NCBI RefSeq assembly: GCF_013608025.1 | Contig: NZ_VDLV01000014.1 | Location: 47,368-90,025, forward strand | Reading direction: 5' to 3' | DNA length: 42,658 nt | Source of the DNA: Pseudomonas brassicacearum subsp. neoaurantiaca | Lineage (GTDB): Bacteria; Pseudomonadota; Gammaproteobacteria; Pseudomonadales; Pseudomonadaceae | Part shown: one piece after another, positions 24,792 to 35,597 of the stretch | Layout of the letters: each line of letters begins with the position of its first letter | Position numbering within the stretch: position 1 is the stretch's first letter | Made by a program: the position numbers and the translations under genes | Notes under the pieces: generated by a model | What the model was told of the DNA's origin: nothing | The model's database searches: none | What the model saw: the letters and a program-made list of their open reading frames with translations, nothing else

Positions 24792-25793
24792 ATGAAACAG
24801 CTGTCCGAAGTGAAGTTTTCAACCCTCGACCTTGTGCCCGTCCGCGCTGATGGCAATGCCGCCCAGTCCTTGCGCAACTCCCTGGATCTGGCGCAGCACG
24901 TGGAAAAGTATGGCTACACCCGTTTCTGGGTGGCCGAGCACCACAACATGGACGGCATCGCCAGCTCCGCGACGGCGGTTTTGCTCGGCTATCTGGCGGG
25001 AGGCACGTCGACCATCCGCGTCGGCTCCGGCGGGGTCATGCTGCCCAATCATGCGCCGTTGGTGATCGCCGAGCAGTTCGGCACGCTGGAGAGCCTCTTT
25101 CCGGGCCGGATCGACCTCGGGTTGGGCAGGGCGCCGGGTTCGGACCAGATGACCGCCCGTGCCCTTCGTCGCGAGCGCTCCGGCAGCGCCGATGACTTCC
25201 CTGATGACGTGGCTGAACTGATGCGTTACCTCGGCCCGCGAACCCCGGACCAACGCATCATCGCCATGCCCGGTACGGGTACCAATGTACCGGTGTGGCT
25301 GTTGGGTTCGAGCCTGTTCAGTGCGCAACTGGCGGGAGAGCGCGGTTTGCCCTACGCATTCGCCTCCCATTTCGCACCGCGCTTCATGCATGAGGCGATT
25401 CGTATCTATCGCAACCACTTCAAGCCGTCGGCGGTACTGGACAAGCCTTACGTCATGCTCGGCGTACCGCTGGTCGCAGCGGATACCGATGAACAGGCCG
25501 ATTACCTGGCAACGTCGGTGTACCAGCGGATCCTGGCGTTGATGCGCGGCCAGAGCCTGGTGCAGCGCCCGCCAGTGGAAACCATGAATGGTCTGTGGTT
25601 GCCCCATGAGAAAGAAGCCGTGGGCGACTTCCTTGGCCTGGCTATGATCGGCAGCCCGCAGAAAATCCGCGCCAAGTTGGAAGTCTTGATCGAGCAGACC
25701 CAGGCCGATGAGCTGATTTTCACCAGCGACCTGTATGAACACACTGACCGCCTGCACTCATATGAGCTGCTGGCGCAGGTCATGAAAGGCTGA
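24792..25793 (+). CDS. LLM-class flavin-dependent oxidoreductase (MsnO8-like)
   Basis: A 333-residue luciferase-like monooxygenase with the (beta/alpha)8 fold. Family markers are [16 protein letters not shown] (the catalytic-loop region), [36 protein letters not shown], and the C-terminal [15 protein letters not shown]. These place it in the group often labelled MsnO8 or luxAB-like; it would use reduced FMN supplied by a separate reductase. The substrate cannot be predicted. It is divergent from osmC (235 nt apart), which hints at a shared oxidative-stress setting but does not prove it. Confidence 0.88.
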   Translation: MKQLSEVKFSTLDLVPVRADGNAAQSLRNSLDLAQHVEKYGYTRFWVAEHHNMDGIASSATAVLLGYLAGGTSTIRVGSGGVMLPNHAPLVIAEQFGTLESLFPGRIDLGLGRAPGSDQMTARALRRERSGSADDFPDDVAELMRYLGPRTPDQRIIAMPGTGTNVPVWLLGSSLFSAQLAGERGLPYAFASHFAPRFMHEAIRIYRNHFKPSAVLDKPYVMLGVPLVAADTDEQADYLATSVYQRILALMRGQSLVQRPPVETMNGLWLPHEKEAVGDFLGLAMIGSPQKIRAKLEVLIEQTQADELIFTSDLYEHTDRLHSYELLAQVMKG

Positions 25794-25808
25794 GTCGCGG
25801 CCATAAAA

Positions 25809-25831
25809 AAGCCGACGCGGTGCGTCGGCTT
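25809..25831. terminator. Bidirectional terminator
   Basis: AAGCCGACGC, 3-nt loop GGT, GCGTCGGCTT: a perfect 10-bp stem between convergent genes, preceded by six A and followed by TT on the + strand. It serves the oxidoreductase (stop 25793) and the minus-strand DUF1161 gene (stop 25845), best for the latter, where the run of T follows the stem. Confidence 0.88.
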
Positions 25832-25844
25832 TGATATTCAGCAG

Positions 25845-26066
25845 TTATTTCTTGTAGACGATTTCCTTCGAACCGCCCTCACAGGTGCCGACGACTTTTC
25901 CGTCGGCCGCTGCGCCTTTCTCTACAACTTCCAGCGTATAACCCGACACACCTTTGGCTTCAAGCTTCGCCGCGATTTCGCTTTTCAGCTCTTCGCAGGG
26001 CTTGCCGGCCGCAAAGGTGGTACCCGCAAGGCTCAGCAATCCCAGGGCCACCATCCACTTCTTCAT
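25845..26066 (-). CDS. DUF1161 periplasmic protein (copy 2)
   Basis: A 73-residue secreted protein: signal peptide MKKWMVALGLLSLAGTTFAA, then GKPCEELKSEIAAKLEAKGVSGYTLEVV and VGTCEGGSKEIVYKK, the same plan and cysteine pair as the gene at 23752-23985. ATG 26066 lies 9 nt after AAGGAG; a GTG three codons upstream is less well placed. Unknown function; likely periplasmic and disulfide-bonded. Confidence 0.88.
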   Translation of the reverse strand: MKKWMVALGLLSLAGTTFAAGKPCEELKSEIAAKLEAKGVSGYTLEVVEKGAAADGKVVGTCEGGSKEIVYKK

Positions 26067-26179
26067 CGCTCGCACTCCTTGGTCGGATCAAATAGAGAGG
26101 TATCGCAAAGGCGCGACGCATCAACCATAGCGCATCGCCATTCCCTATGGCACTCCGCCAGTGTGCAAGTTCAAAGCAC

Positions 26180-26395
26180 TCAGCTGTTGGCGATCCGGAA
26201 CCCGACCTTGATGGTTACCTGGAAATGCGCAGCCCGACCGTTTTCGATGTGACCGCGGGTTTCGGTGACTTCGAACCATTCCAGGTGCTTGAGGCTTTTG
26301 CTGGCCTCGGCCAAGGCATTGTTGATGGCATCTTCAATGCTGGTGGGAGACGAGCCGACCAGCTCGACCTTCTTGTACGTGTGGTGATCACTCAT
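26180..26395 (-). CDS. Dodecin, flavin-binding storage protein
   Basis: A 71-residue dodecin, full length. The sequence shows [37 protein letters not shown], with Trp in the position that stacks on flavin, then [20 protein letters not shown]. Dodecins form hollow dodecamers that bind riboflavin, FMN or FAD (or CoA) and buffer them. AAGGAGA precedes the ATG. It is a single-gene unit facing the DUF883 gene at 26552. Confidence 0.93.
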   Translation of the reverse strand: MSDHHTYKKVELVGSSPTSIEDAINNALAEASKSLKHLEWFEVTETRGHIENGRAAHFQVTIKVGFRIANS

Positions 26396-26551
26396 GACGT
26401 TCTCCTTGGTTGTCTGTAACAGCCTAGCAGCGATTTTTCGCCTTACATGTGGCGCCGTTTGCGCTTGGAAAGTTCAGATTTACTGCACTTTCCCAAACGG
26501 CCGCAGTCCCAATCCACACACGCTACTCAACCACTGCAGGAGAGAGCCACC

Positions 26552-26874
26552 ATGGCCAGCACTTCGTTACGCAAAGCCTCGTTGCAAAGCATGGAAGCGG
26601 AGATCGAGAGTCTGCTCAAGTCGTTGGAAAGCCTGAAGGACGACGCGTCGGACGAGTCGCGTAGAACCCTCAAGTCGCTCAAGGCAAACGCCGAGAATGC
26701 GCTGAAACATTCCCGGCATCTGCTCAGCGATGCGTATGAAGAGGTCAAGGTGAAAACCCGTGAAACCGGGATCGCCACGCGCGACTACGCTCAGGAACAC
26801 CCTTGGACCACGGCCGGCGTTGCAGTTGGCGCGCTGGGTCTGCTGGCCGCTTACTTGTTGTGCAAGCGCGGTGA

Positions 26875-26878
<4 letters not shown>
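26552..26878 (+). CDS. DUF883 family protein (ElaB/YqjD-like)
   Basis: A 108-residue protein with a long amphipathic helix (about 10-80, rich in Leu, Lys, Glu) and one C-terminal membrane segment ([18 protein letters not shown], about 86-104) ending KRGD. This is the DUF883/ElaB-YqjD plan; in E. coli such C-tail-anchored proteins bind ribosomes at the inner membrane in stationary phase. ATG 26552 has AGGAGAG upstream. Its stop overlaps the stop of the convergent trpI gene by 3 nt. Confidence 0.9.
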
Positions 26879-29112
<2,234 letters not shown>

Positions 29113-29113
<1 letters not shown>

Positions 29114-29925
29114 TGAGCCGCCTGCAAACCCGTTTTGCCGAACTCAAGGAACAGAACCGCGCCGCCCTGGTAACTTTCGTCACGGCTGGCGACCCCGACT
29201 ACGACACCTCGCTGGCGATCCTCAAGGGCTTGCCTGGCGCTGGCGCCGATGTCATCGAGTTGGGCATGCCGTTCACTGACCCGATGGCCGACGGCCCAGC
29301 GATCCAGTTGGCGAACATCCGCGCCTTGGGGGCCCAGCAGAACCTGGCGAAAACCCTGCAAATGGTTCGTGAGTTCCGCAAGGACAATGCCGAGACGCCG
29401 CTGGTGCTGATGGGTTACTTCAACCCGATCCACCGTTATGGCGTGCAGCGTTTCATTGGCGAAGCGTTGGACTCTGGCGTTGATGGCTTGATCGTCGTGG
29501 ACATGCCGCCTGAGCACAACAGCGAACTGTGCGAACCGGCCCAGGCTGCGGGCTTGGACTTTATCCGCCTGACCACGCCAACCACGGATGATGTGCGTTT
29601 GCCCACTGTGCTCAATGGCAGTTCCGGTTTTGTGTACTACGTGTCGGTCGCCGGCGTGACCGGTGCCGGCGCCGCGACACTGGAGCATGTGGAGGAAGCT
29701 GTTGCTCGCCTGCGTCGCCATACCGATTTGCCGATCAGCATTGGTTTCGGTATCCGCACGCCGGAGCAGGCGGCAGCCATTGCGCGGTTGGCTGACGGGG
29801 TAGTGGTTGGCTCTGCGCTGATCGACCATATCGCCAGTGCCGATACGTCGGAACAGGCGATCGATGGGGTGCTGAGCCTGTGTGCCGCTTTGGCTGATGG
29901 CGTGCGCAAGGCGCGTTGTAGCTGA
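29113..29925 (+). CDS. trpA: Tryptophan synthase alpha chain
   Basis: A 270-residue TIM-barrel enzyme cleaving indole-3-glycerol phosphate to indole and glyceraldehyde-3-phosphate. Catalytic Glu49 (VIELGMP) and Asp60 ([10 protein letters not shown]) are in place, as is the phosphate loop near GFGIRTPEQ. Starts in the trpB stop. Confidence 0.97.
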
Positions 29926-29944
29926 TTCACGATTCGGCTTTCAG

Positions 29945-29990
29945 CAACGAAAAAGGGGTTCGGAATCTGGTTCCGAACCCCTTTTCGTTG
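29945..29990. terminator. Long bidirectional terminator
   Basis: Arms CAACGAAAAAGGGGTTCGGA(A) and TTCCGAACCCCTTTTCGTTG pair over about 20 bp around TCTGG, with one bulged A. It has A- and T-rich flanks on both sides and separates trpA (+) from the convergent DUF4105 gene (-). Confidence 0.9.
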
Positions 29991-30019
29991 ATAGGTACTT
30001 GAGCGGCTCCCTCTCACAA

Positions 30020-31981
30020 TCAGGGCAGCTCCAGTCCGCCTCCAGCCTTGTGCAGCTTGCGCAAATGCTCGCCGATTTCTTTCACATTGGCCTCGCTCGC
30101 AGCAATTTCAGCGGCGCGGCTCGGCTCAAGGAGGGCGCGGACTTCTTTATCCAGGTCGCCGGTCAGCGTTTGAAGCTGTTTCTGGCGCAGGCTGCTTTCC
30201 GATTCCAGTCGCTGCCATTCGCCGGGCTGTGGCAAGCCGTAGCCAGTGCTGCCCAGCAGTTCGGCCGGACGGCTCAGGAAGCCGCTGTTGGCGAGGATCT
30301 GTTGCAATGTCGCGTTAGCTCGCTCCATGCCGCCGTTCTGAAGTTCACGGGCCCCGAGGTAGCGCTGCTTGACTTCATCCTGGGCCAACAGCAATTGTCG
30401 ACGGAAGCTGGCCTGTTCCAGCAAAAGCAGTGCAGCACTGGTGCGCAGATCGGCTTGCTCAAACCAGACGCGGCGTTCGGCGGCGTCCAGTGCGAGCCAG
30501 TCTTCGACGGTTTGTTGCTGGATGGGCAGACGTTTTTTCAATACGTCGAACATGGCCTGGTAGCGCTCGCGGAACGAGTCGAAACGGTAACCCAGACGCA
30601 AGGCCTCCTTGGGATCGTCCAGCACACTGGTGTCGGCCAGGCCACGGCCTTTGAGCACTTCCAGCAAACCGTTGGGCATGATGCTGTCCAAGCCCTTGAG
30701 TTGTTCATTGTTACTGCCGCTGCGCAATAACTTCAGGCTTTCCACCGCGCAATTATTGGACAGGAAGTAATAGTTGCCGTCATAGCTCCAGTGCATTTCG
30801 GCAGCATGCTCGACCGTTTCCTCGATCTCTGTGCGCGACAGCTTGAGGGGTACCGACGCCAGGCTGCGCAGTTCGGTCTTGGTATATTCGTCGATCACCT
30901 GGGCCAGCGGCAGTACGAATAGGCGCGACGGGTATTTGCCTACCAGGCCATCCCAACTCGATAGTTGAACGTCGCCTACGAAGGCGCGGTACGACAGCAC
31001 CAGATGTTGATCGAGATCCAATCGGCAGTCTGGTCCACGCGGTCGGCCCGGCGCGCAGATCACCAGCCGGAGCATGCTGTGGCCCCAACGGCTGACCCAG
31101 TTCTGGTTGGCTTCGGCCAATAGGTAGTCGATGGCATAGACGCGTTCCGGATCCACCTTGCCGAGAGGCGTCTTGGCGAAATCGTTGCCGGCGTTGAGAA
31201 ACGCAAACGACTTGGCGCAGCTGTCCTTGGCGGCCGGCGCCCAACCGAAGTGTTCCTGGTAATAGCGATACAGGGCGGGGCGTCGGCAGGCATAGCTCGG
31301 GTCCAGGAGAAAGTACTCCATGTTGACCGCGACAAATTCCTTGGGACTGCTCGTCTCGTAGAGGTCTGGGCTGCGGGCGACCTGGCGGTTGTGCTGTTCC
31401 CGTTCACCGCGACGGCCGACATATTGCGGCCAGCCCGCGAGATCAAGCAGGCGCGGATCATCGCTGAGCGTGAAGCGACGGCCATTCTGGCCCCGACACT
31501 CATCCGGCAGGCCGATCAATCCGGCACTGTCGTCGCGTCGGGTACAGCGTTGGATCAGCGCGCGCTCGGCACTCGGCCATAGGCGCGAGCGGTCATAAAT
31601 GTGGGTCAATTCGTGCAGGACGGTGGCAAGCATTTCACGCCGTACCGTGCCGTGGGGACGCTGGGTCTTTTGCGTGGCAGCGCTGCCGTCGGTGAGGCTG
31701 TCCAACAGGTTTCGGTTGAGATCCAGTTGCGACACCAGCGAAGCCTGGCCGTAGGCATTGGCGGGCATCTGGTCAGTCCAACCGACATCGATGCGCCGAT
31801 CCAGTCGCTCGATGAAGCGCGGGGGCAACGCCTGCATGGCTTCATCGAGCAGCGCCTGGCTGGCCTGCTGTTGCGCCGGGCTCAGCCCGTCGCCATTGAG
31901 GTGTAGCTGCAGGCCGGCCTGGGCGTTGCCGCCCATGAGCAGCATGACCCCGGCCATCAGCCAGGCGGCGAGCCGCCTCAC
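30020..31981 (-). CDS. Periplasmic DUF4105 (Lnb-like) protein with HExxH domain
   Basis: A 653-residue secreted protein from GTG 31981: signal peptide of ~22 residues ending GGNAQA. The N-terminal half has a zinc-peptidase-like HELTH (123-127) with a possible third ligand Glu215 in KEFVAVNMEYF. The second half carries the DUF4105 pattern WGHSML (His301) and SNNCAVESL (Cys411), an NlpC/P60-like Cys-His pair. The C-terminal ~150 residues are helical with coiled-coil traits. The start overlaps the stop of the DUF2388 gene upstream (GTGA). I infer an envelope hydrolase; the substrate is unknown. Confidence 0.85.
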   Translation of the reverse strand: MRRLAAWLMAGVMLLMGGNAQAGLQLHLNGDGLSPAQQQASQALLDEAMQALPPRFIERLDRRIDVGWTDQMPANAYGQASLVSQLDLNRNLLDSLTDGSAATQKTQRPHGTVRREMLATVLHELTHIYDRSRLWPSAERALIQRCTRRDDSAGLIGLPDECRGQNGRRFTLSDDPRLLDLAGWPQYVGRRGEREQHNRQVARSPDLYETSSPKEFVAVNMEYFLLDPSYACRRPALYRYYQEHFGWAPAAKDSCAKSFAFLNAGNDFAKTPLGKVDPERVYAIDYLLAEANQNWVSRWGHSMLRLVICAPGRPRGPDCRLDLDQHLVLSYRAFVGDVQLSSWDGLVGKYPSRLFVLPLAQVIDEYTKTELRSLASVPLKLSRTEIEETVEHAAEMHWSYDGNYYFLSNNCAVESLKLLRSGSNNEQLKGLDSIMPNGLLEVLKGRGLADTSVLDDPKEALRLGYRFDSFRERYQAMFDVLKKRLPIQQQTVEDWLALDAAERRVWFEQADLRTSAALLLLEQASFRRQLLLAQDEVKQRYLGARELQNGGMERANATLQQILANSGFLSRPAELLGSTGYGLPQPGEWQRLESESSLRQKQLQTLTGDLDKEVRALLEPSRAAEIAASEANVKEIGEHLRKLHKAGGGLELP

Positions 31982-32298
31982 AATGCGAGGATGGCTTCGG
32001 CGAGAACCTGGTCGCTGGCGTCACGGGCTTCCGGTACCCGGGTACGCAAGGTGTCGAAAGCGGCTTCGAGATGAGCACCACGAATTTCGCCATTGCTGGC
32101 GACGAAGCTGGCCGCGTCGTCGTGGGCTTCGCGGACGATTTTCGAATCACGGATGGAAGTAGTGGTGTCGGATGTGAAATCGATCGTGCGCTGGGAGGCG
32201 CGAACGATGATGTTACTGGTGGCTACCAGGGTGTGTGCCTGGGCCACATCGGCCAACACCAGCAGGCCTAGGGCGGCAGCAATCAGCGGGCTACGCAT
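31978..32298 (-). CDS. DUF2388 periplasmic protein (copy 3, coupled to DUF4105 gene)
   Basis: A 106-residue secreted protein: signal peptide to about residue 21 (VAQA), then a DUF2388 body with TSNIIVRASQRTIDFTSDTTTSIRDSKIV and DDAASFVASNGEIRGAHLEAAFDTLR. One of three tandem paralogues (with 32325 and 32737). Its TGA overlaps the GTG of the DUF4105 gene, so the two are probably co-expressed. GGAG precedes ATG 32298. No function is known to me. Confidence 0.88.
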   Translation of the reverse strand: MRSPLIAAALGLLVLADVAQAHTLVATSNIIVRASQRTIDFTSDTTTSIRDSKIVREAHDDAASFVASNGEIRGAHLEAAFDTLRTRVPEARDASDQVLAEAILAL

Positions 32299-32324
32299 GG
32301 AACGACTCCGGAAAATGAAGATAA

Positions 32325-32630
32325 CTATTGGACGAGAATTGCTTGTGCCAGTTCAAGGTCGCCGACGTGAAGTTTTGGTTGGGTCCGGCGCAGGTAATCC
32401 AGGGCCGACTCCAACTGCGCACTTCGCAACTGTCCGTCACTGGCCACAAATGCCGCTGCGTCATCGCGAGCGGCAGCGACCAGTTTATTGTCGAAGGGCG
32501 CGGAGGTCACCAGGCTTGTGGCATAACCGCTGGCTACCACTTGCTGGGTGGACACGTCGAAAGCATGGGCCGGGGCAGCCCAGCATGTAGCGATACAGAA
32601 CGAGACGAACAGATGTTGGTAAAAACGCAT
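32325..32630 (-). CDS. DUF2388 periplasmic protein (copy 2)
   Basis: A 101-residue secreted protein with signal peptide MRFYQHLFVSFCIATCWAAPAHA, then VVASGYATSLVTSAPFDNKLV and DDAAAFVASDGQLRSAQLESALDYLR. Same DUF2388 plan as its neighbours but with a shorter central region lacking the TSD...SS(L/I)RD segment. The ribosome site is poor. It follows a strong hairpin at 32694-32728. Confidence 0.85.
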   Translation of the reverse strand: MRFYQHLFVSFCIATCWAAPAHAFDVSTQQVVASGYATSLVTSAPFDNKLVAAARDDAAAFVASDGQLRSAQLESALDYLRRTQPKLHVGDLELAQAILVQ

Positions 32631-32693
32631 GGGACTCGACGGTTGATGGCGAGCCTGAAGGCTAGCGCAAACCAGCGGGCCAGAGCCAGCGTT

Positions 32694-32728
32694 GAAACAT
32701 CGGAACACCTTTTGGCGCCCGATGTTTC
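32694..32728 (-). terminator. Hairpin between DUF2388 copies 1 and 2
   Basis: On the minus strand GAAACATCGG and CCGATGTTTC form a perfect 10-bp stem; the 15-nt loop contains GGCGCC-AAAA-GGTG, which can extend it with wobble pairs. It lies 9 nt after the stop of copy 1 (32737). There is no long T run, so it may attenuate or stabilise rather than fully terminate. Confidence 0.6.
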
Positions 32729-32736
32729 ATGTTCCA

Positions 32737-33054
32737 TCAAATGGCCAGGATGGCCTGGGCCAGCTGTGCATCGGTTGCGTTGAGCTGCGGTGCCTGCTGG
32801 CGGATGTAATCGAGGGCGCTCTCCAGCTTCACGCCGCGAATCGCGCCGTTGCTGGCGACGAAGCTTGCCGCGTCGTCTCGGGCGGCCTGGACGATCTTGT
32901 TGTCTCGCAGCGACGAAGTCGCATCGGAGGTTACGTCGGATGTGGCCTTGAGTGCGCCTACGATAGAGTCAGTGGTGACGATAAAGCTGCTGGCATTGGA
33001 ATGGGCGGCTACGGCCAACAGGGCCGCTGCGCTGAGCAGGCGAAGACGGATCAT
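32737..33054 (-). CDS. DUF2388 periplasmic protein (copy 1)
   Basis: A 105-residue secreted protein: signal peptide MIRLRLLSAAALLAVAAHSNA, then TTDSIVGALKATSDVTSDATSSLRDNKIV and DDAASFVASNGAIRGVKLESALDYIR. AAGGAG lies 9 nt before ATG 33054. It is the first of the three DUF2388 genes in transcription order, isolated from the next by the hairpin at 32694-32728. Confidence 0.88.
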   Translation of the reverse strand: MIRLRLLSAAALLAVAAHSNASSFIVTTDSIVGALKATSDVTSDATSSLRDNKIVQAARDDAASFVASNGAIRGVKLESALDYIRQQAPQLNATDAQLAQAILAI

Positions 33055-33371
33055 GATGAGACTCCTTGGATATGAGGGTGCAGGTGCATGTAGCTGAAAG
33101 GAGAGACTGGCTTGCTTCGCCACGTTCGCCTCGATATTAGGACAGAACACGGTTCGCTGGCAGCTTTGCAATGTGCTTTTAGCGTGCGGCGCTTCAATGC
33201 CAAGTGCTTTTTAAAACTGTACTGGTTTATTTGTAAAAGGCCGTTAACTGTTATTGTCCTGCTAATCAGGGCCCTGAAACGACAAAACCCGTCGTGGTTT
33301 CCCACGACGGGTCTTGTTTGTTCAATTCGGTGCTGGCGGTGGACCCGGGGGTCAGGGCCAGCGACGCTGAG
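33055..33371. other. Intergenic region between DUF2388 and DUF1127 genes
   Basis: No gene. It should hold the promoter of the DUF2388 genes, AT-rich around 33205-33260, with an ACTGTACTGG box at 33216-33225 that recurs upstream of the DUF1127 gene. The DUF1127 terminator is at 33287-33312. Confidence 0.5.
33287..33312 (-). terminator. Terminator of the DUF1127 gene
   Basis: ACCCGTCGTGG and CCACGACGGGT form a perfect 11-bp stem with a 4-nt loop; on the minus strand it is followed by TTTGTCG. It lies 60 nt downstream of the DUF1127 stop. Confidence 0.85.
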
Positions 33372-33587
33372 TTAGCGCCAGAACGGCTTGCTCAGCTCTT
33401 CGTAGCGTTGTGCTTCGCTGATACCGGCATCAGCCAGCAGGCGCGAATCCAAACGAGCCAGTTGGTGACGGCTGGCAATGCGACGCTGCCACAACATCAG
33501 GTTGGCAATAACGCGAAGAGGCATGGAAGCCTGGTTTTTTTCAGCTTTGTCTTCGAAAAACAGCTCGGAACTGAGTGTACGTTCCAT
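33372..33587 (-). CDS. DUF1127 small protein (YjiS-like)
   Basis: A 71-residue DUF1127 protein. The arginine-rich C-terminal motif LMLWQRRIASRHQLARLDSRLLADAGISEAQRYEEL is the family hallmark. Such proteins are small cytosolic RNA- or protein-binding regulators in several alphaproteobacteria; the role in Pseudomonas is unclear. ATG 33587 is preferred over 33596 because AAGG sits ~9 nt before it and touches the other. The upstream region has repeated ACTGTAC boxes. Confidence 0.88.
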   Translation of the reverse strand: MERTLSSELFFEDKAEKNQASMPLRVIANLMLWQRRIASRHQLARLDSRLLADAGISEAQRYEELSKPFWR

Positions 33588-33906
33588 GGTTGACATCCTT
33601 CCGCTTGTGGCGGGATTAGGTAGTGGTTTAACTGGTGCCCATGATCCTCTCGTTTAGCCAGTCTCTCTAGATACAGTTCACTTGTAATGTGAGAGACCAG
33701 TTAACTGTTAAAGAGCGGTGTACTGGTCGATATTGAGGCAACTGTACCTATATGCACGATATTGGTGCAAATTTACGTTTGGCTGGGCGTTTTATAAGAA
33801 AAGACTGTAAGAAAACACCGGTACAGCAGTACAGTTTTTTCGGATTTTTGCGCAGGTGGCAGGCCGCAACCAAAACTGTATTCACAATTGCACTGATCCA
33901 GCTGTG
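33588..33906 (-). promoter_or_regulatory. AT-rich control region of the DUF1127 gene
   Basis: No gene. Features seen: GTCTCTC (33661-33667) and GAGAGAC (33691-33697) inverted repeats; a boxA-like GCTCTTTAACA on the minus strand (33706-33716); TGTACTGGT (33719-33727) and ACTGTACC (33741-33748); and ACCGGTACAGCAGTACAGTTTT (33817-33838, given in parts: GGTACAG and AGTACAGT). The repeated ACTGTAC cores look like an operator cluster, for example for a MocR-type regulator, but none is encoded nearby. Confidence 0.45.
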
Positions 33907-35400
33907 TCAGACAGCCACCATGCGCCCCGTTTCCTCAAGGTTCAGGTGCCAGCTCAGTGCATCTCGCAGGATATGCGGGGTATGCCCACCCAAGGCACAC
34001 GCGGCTTCGAAATAGTCATTCAACGCTTGGCGGTAGGATGGGTGTACGCAGTTGTCGATGACCACTCGGGCTCGCTCCCTTGGCGCCAAGCCTCGCAGGT
34101 CGGCCAGGCCGATCTCGGTCACCAGGATGTCGACGTCGTGCTCGGTATGGTCCACGTGGCTGACCATTGGCACGACACTGGAAATGGCGCCGCCCTTGGC
34201 AATCGACTTGGTGACGAAAATAGCCAAGTGGGCATTACGGGCGAAATCCCCCGAGCCGCCGATGCCGTTCATCATCCGTGTGCCGCACACATGGGTCGAG
34301 TTGACGTTGCCGTACAGGTCGAACTCCAGAGCGGTGTTGATACCGATGATGCCCAGGCGGCGCACGACCTCAGGATGGTTGGATATTTCCTGCGGCCGCA
34401 GGACCAATTTGTCCTTGTACCTTTCCAGATTTCCGAACACGTCCGCGTTGCGTCGAGCCGACAGGGTGATGGAGCTGCCAGAAGCGAAACTCAGTTTGCC
34501 GGCATCGATCAGGTCGAACGTAGAGTCCTGCAATACCTCGGAGTACATGGTCAAGTCTTCGAACGGGGAGTCGATCAACCCGCACATCACGGCATTGGCT
34601 ATATTACCGATACCTGCCTGCAGAGGGCCGAGCTTGTTGGTCATGCGGCCGGCCGCGACTTCCTGTTTGAAGAAGTCGATCAGGTGGTTGGCAATCGCCT
34701 GGGTGTCATCGTCCGGCGGCAATACGGTCGAAGGGGAGTCTGCCTGCTGGGTTATGACGATGGCGGCGATTTTCTCGGGAGGAATCGGGATGGCAGTGCT
34801 GCCGATTCGGTCGTTGACTTTTACCAGGGGGATCGGCAAGCGGGTCGGACGGTAGCTCGGTATATAGATGTCATGCAGACCTTCCAGGTCAGGATTGTGG
34901 GCCAGGTTGATCTCGACAATCACTTGCCGGGCGAAAATCGCGAAGCTCGCCGAATTGCCTACCGATGTGGTTGGCACGATATGGCCTTGTTCAGTGATGG
35001 CCACGGCTTCGATCACGGCAACATCGGGCAGCTTGAGCTGGCCGTTGCGCAGTTGTTCGACAGTTTCCGAGAGATGCTGGTCGATGAACATCACCTCGCC
35101 CGCGTTAATGGCCTTGCGCAGGGTACTGTCTACCTGGAAGGGCATGCGCCGCGCCAATACACCCGCTTCGGTGAGTTCCTTGTCGAGGTCGTTGCCCAGG
35201 CTTGCGCCGGTCATCAGGCTGATTTTCAGCGGGGTAACCTTGGCGCGTTCAGCCAGTGCGTGAGGCACAGCCTTCGCTTCTCCGGCGCGGGTAAAGCCGC
35301 TCATGCCGACGGTCATGCCGTCTTCAATCAACAAGGCTGCTTCGGCAGCGCTCATCACTTTATTCAACAACGAAGGCAGGCGGATGCGATCAAGGTACAT
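33907..35400 (-). CDS. Acetyl-CoA hydrolase/CoA-transferase family protein
   Basis: A 497-residue class I CoA-transferase, full length. The catalytic glutamate is in MYSEVLQD, the oxyanion glycine loop is in GIGGSGDF, and the N-terminal GMSGFTRAGEAKAV loop binds CoA. The family includes succinyl-CoA:acetate CoA-transferase (AarC, SCACT) and yeast Ach1; I expect CoA exchange between succinyl-CoA or propionyl-CoA and acetate rather than simple hydrolysis. Located just downstream of the pnt operon, separated by a terminator at 35551-35584. Confidence 0.9.
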   Translation of the reverse strand: MYLDRIRLPSLLNKVMSAAEAALLIEDGMTVGMSGFTRAGEAKAVPHALAERAKVTPLKISLMTGASLGNDLDKELTEAGVLARRMPFQVDSTLRKAINAGEVMFIDQHLSETVEQLRNGQLKLPDVAVIEAVAITEQGHIVPTTSVGNSASFAIFARQVIVEINLAHNPDLEGLHDIYIPSYRPTRLPIPLVKVNDRIGSTAIPIPPEKIAAIVITQQADSPSTVLPPDDDTQAIANHLIDFFKQEVAAGRMTNKLGPLQAGIGNIANAVMCGLIDSPFEDLTMYSEVLQDSTFDLIDAGKLSFASGSSITLSARRNADVFGNLERYKDKLVLRPQEISNHPEVVRRLGIIGINTALEFDLYGNVNSTHVCGTRMMNGIGGSGDFARNAHLAIFVTKSIAKGGAISSVVPMVSHVDHTEHDVDILVTEIGLADLRGLAPRERARVVIDNCVHPSYRQALNDYFEAACALGGHTPHILRDALSWHLNLEETGRMVAV

Positions 35401-35550
35401 GGATGGTTATCTCGGGCAAGAAACTGGATGCGCAGTCTAGAGAATTCGCGTCGAGCCCGACCCGCTACAAAAGTCGCATTTAAGGCGTCTATTACGGGCG
35501 TTTCAGGCAAAACATTGTTACCGGATCGGTAAAGTTTTGCCTTGATACAA

Positions 35551-35584
35551 ATCAAAACGCCTCGACAAGTCGAGGCGTTTTGAT
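35551..35584 (-). terminator. Terminator of the pnt operon
   Basis: A perfect 16-bp palindrome ATCAAAACGCCTCGAC / GTCGAGGCGTTTTGAT with a 2-base centre, 14 nt beyond the pntB stop, followed on the minus strand by TTGTATC. Confidence 0.9.
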
Positions 35585-35597
35585 AAACCGCAGTAGC

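Noticed and set aside
33856..35532. A 558-codon + strand frame opposite the CoA-transferase gene
   Set aside because: It is an antisense shadow created by GC-rich codon bias; the minus-strand protein has full catalytic motifs.
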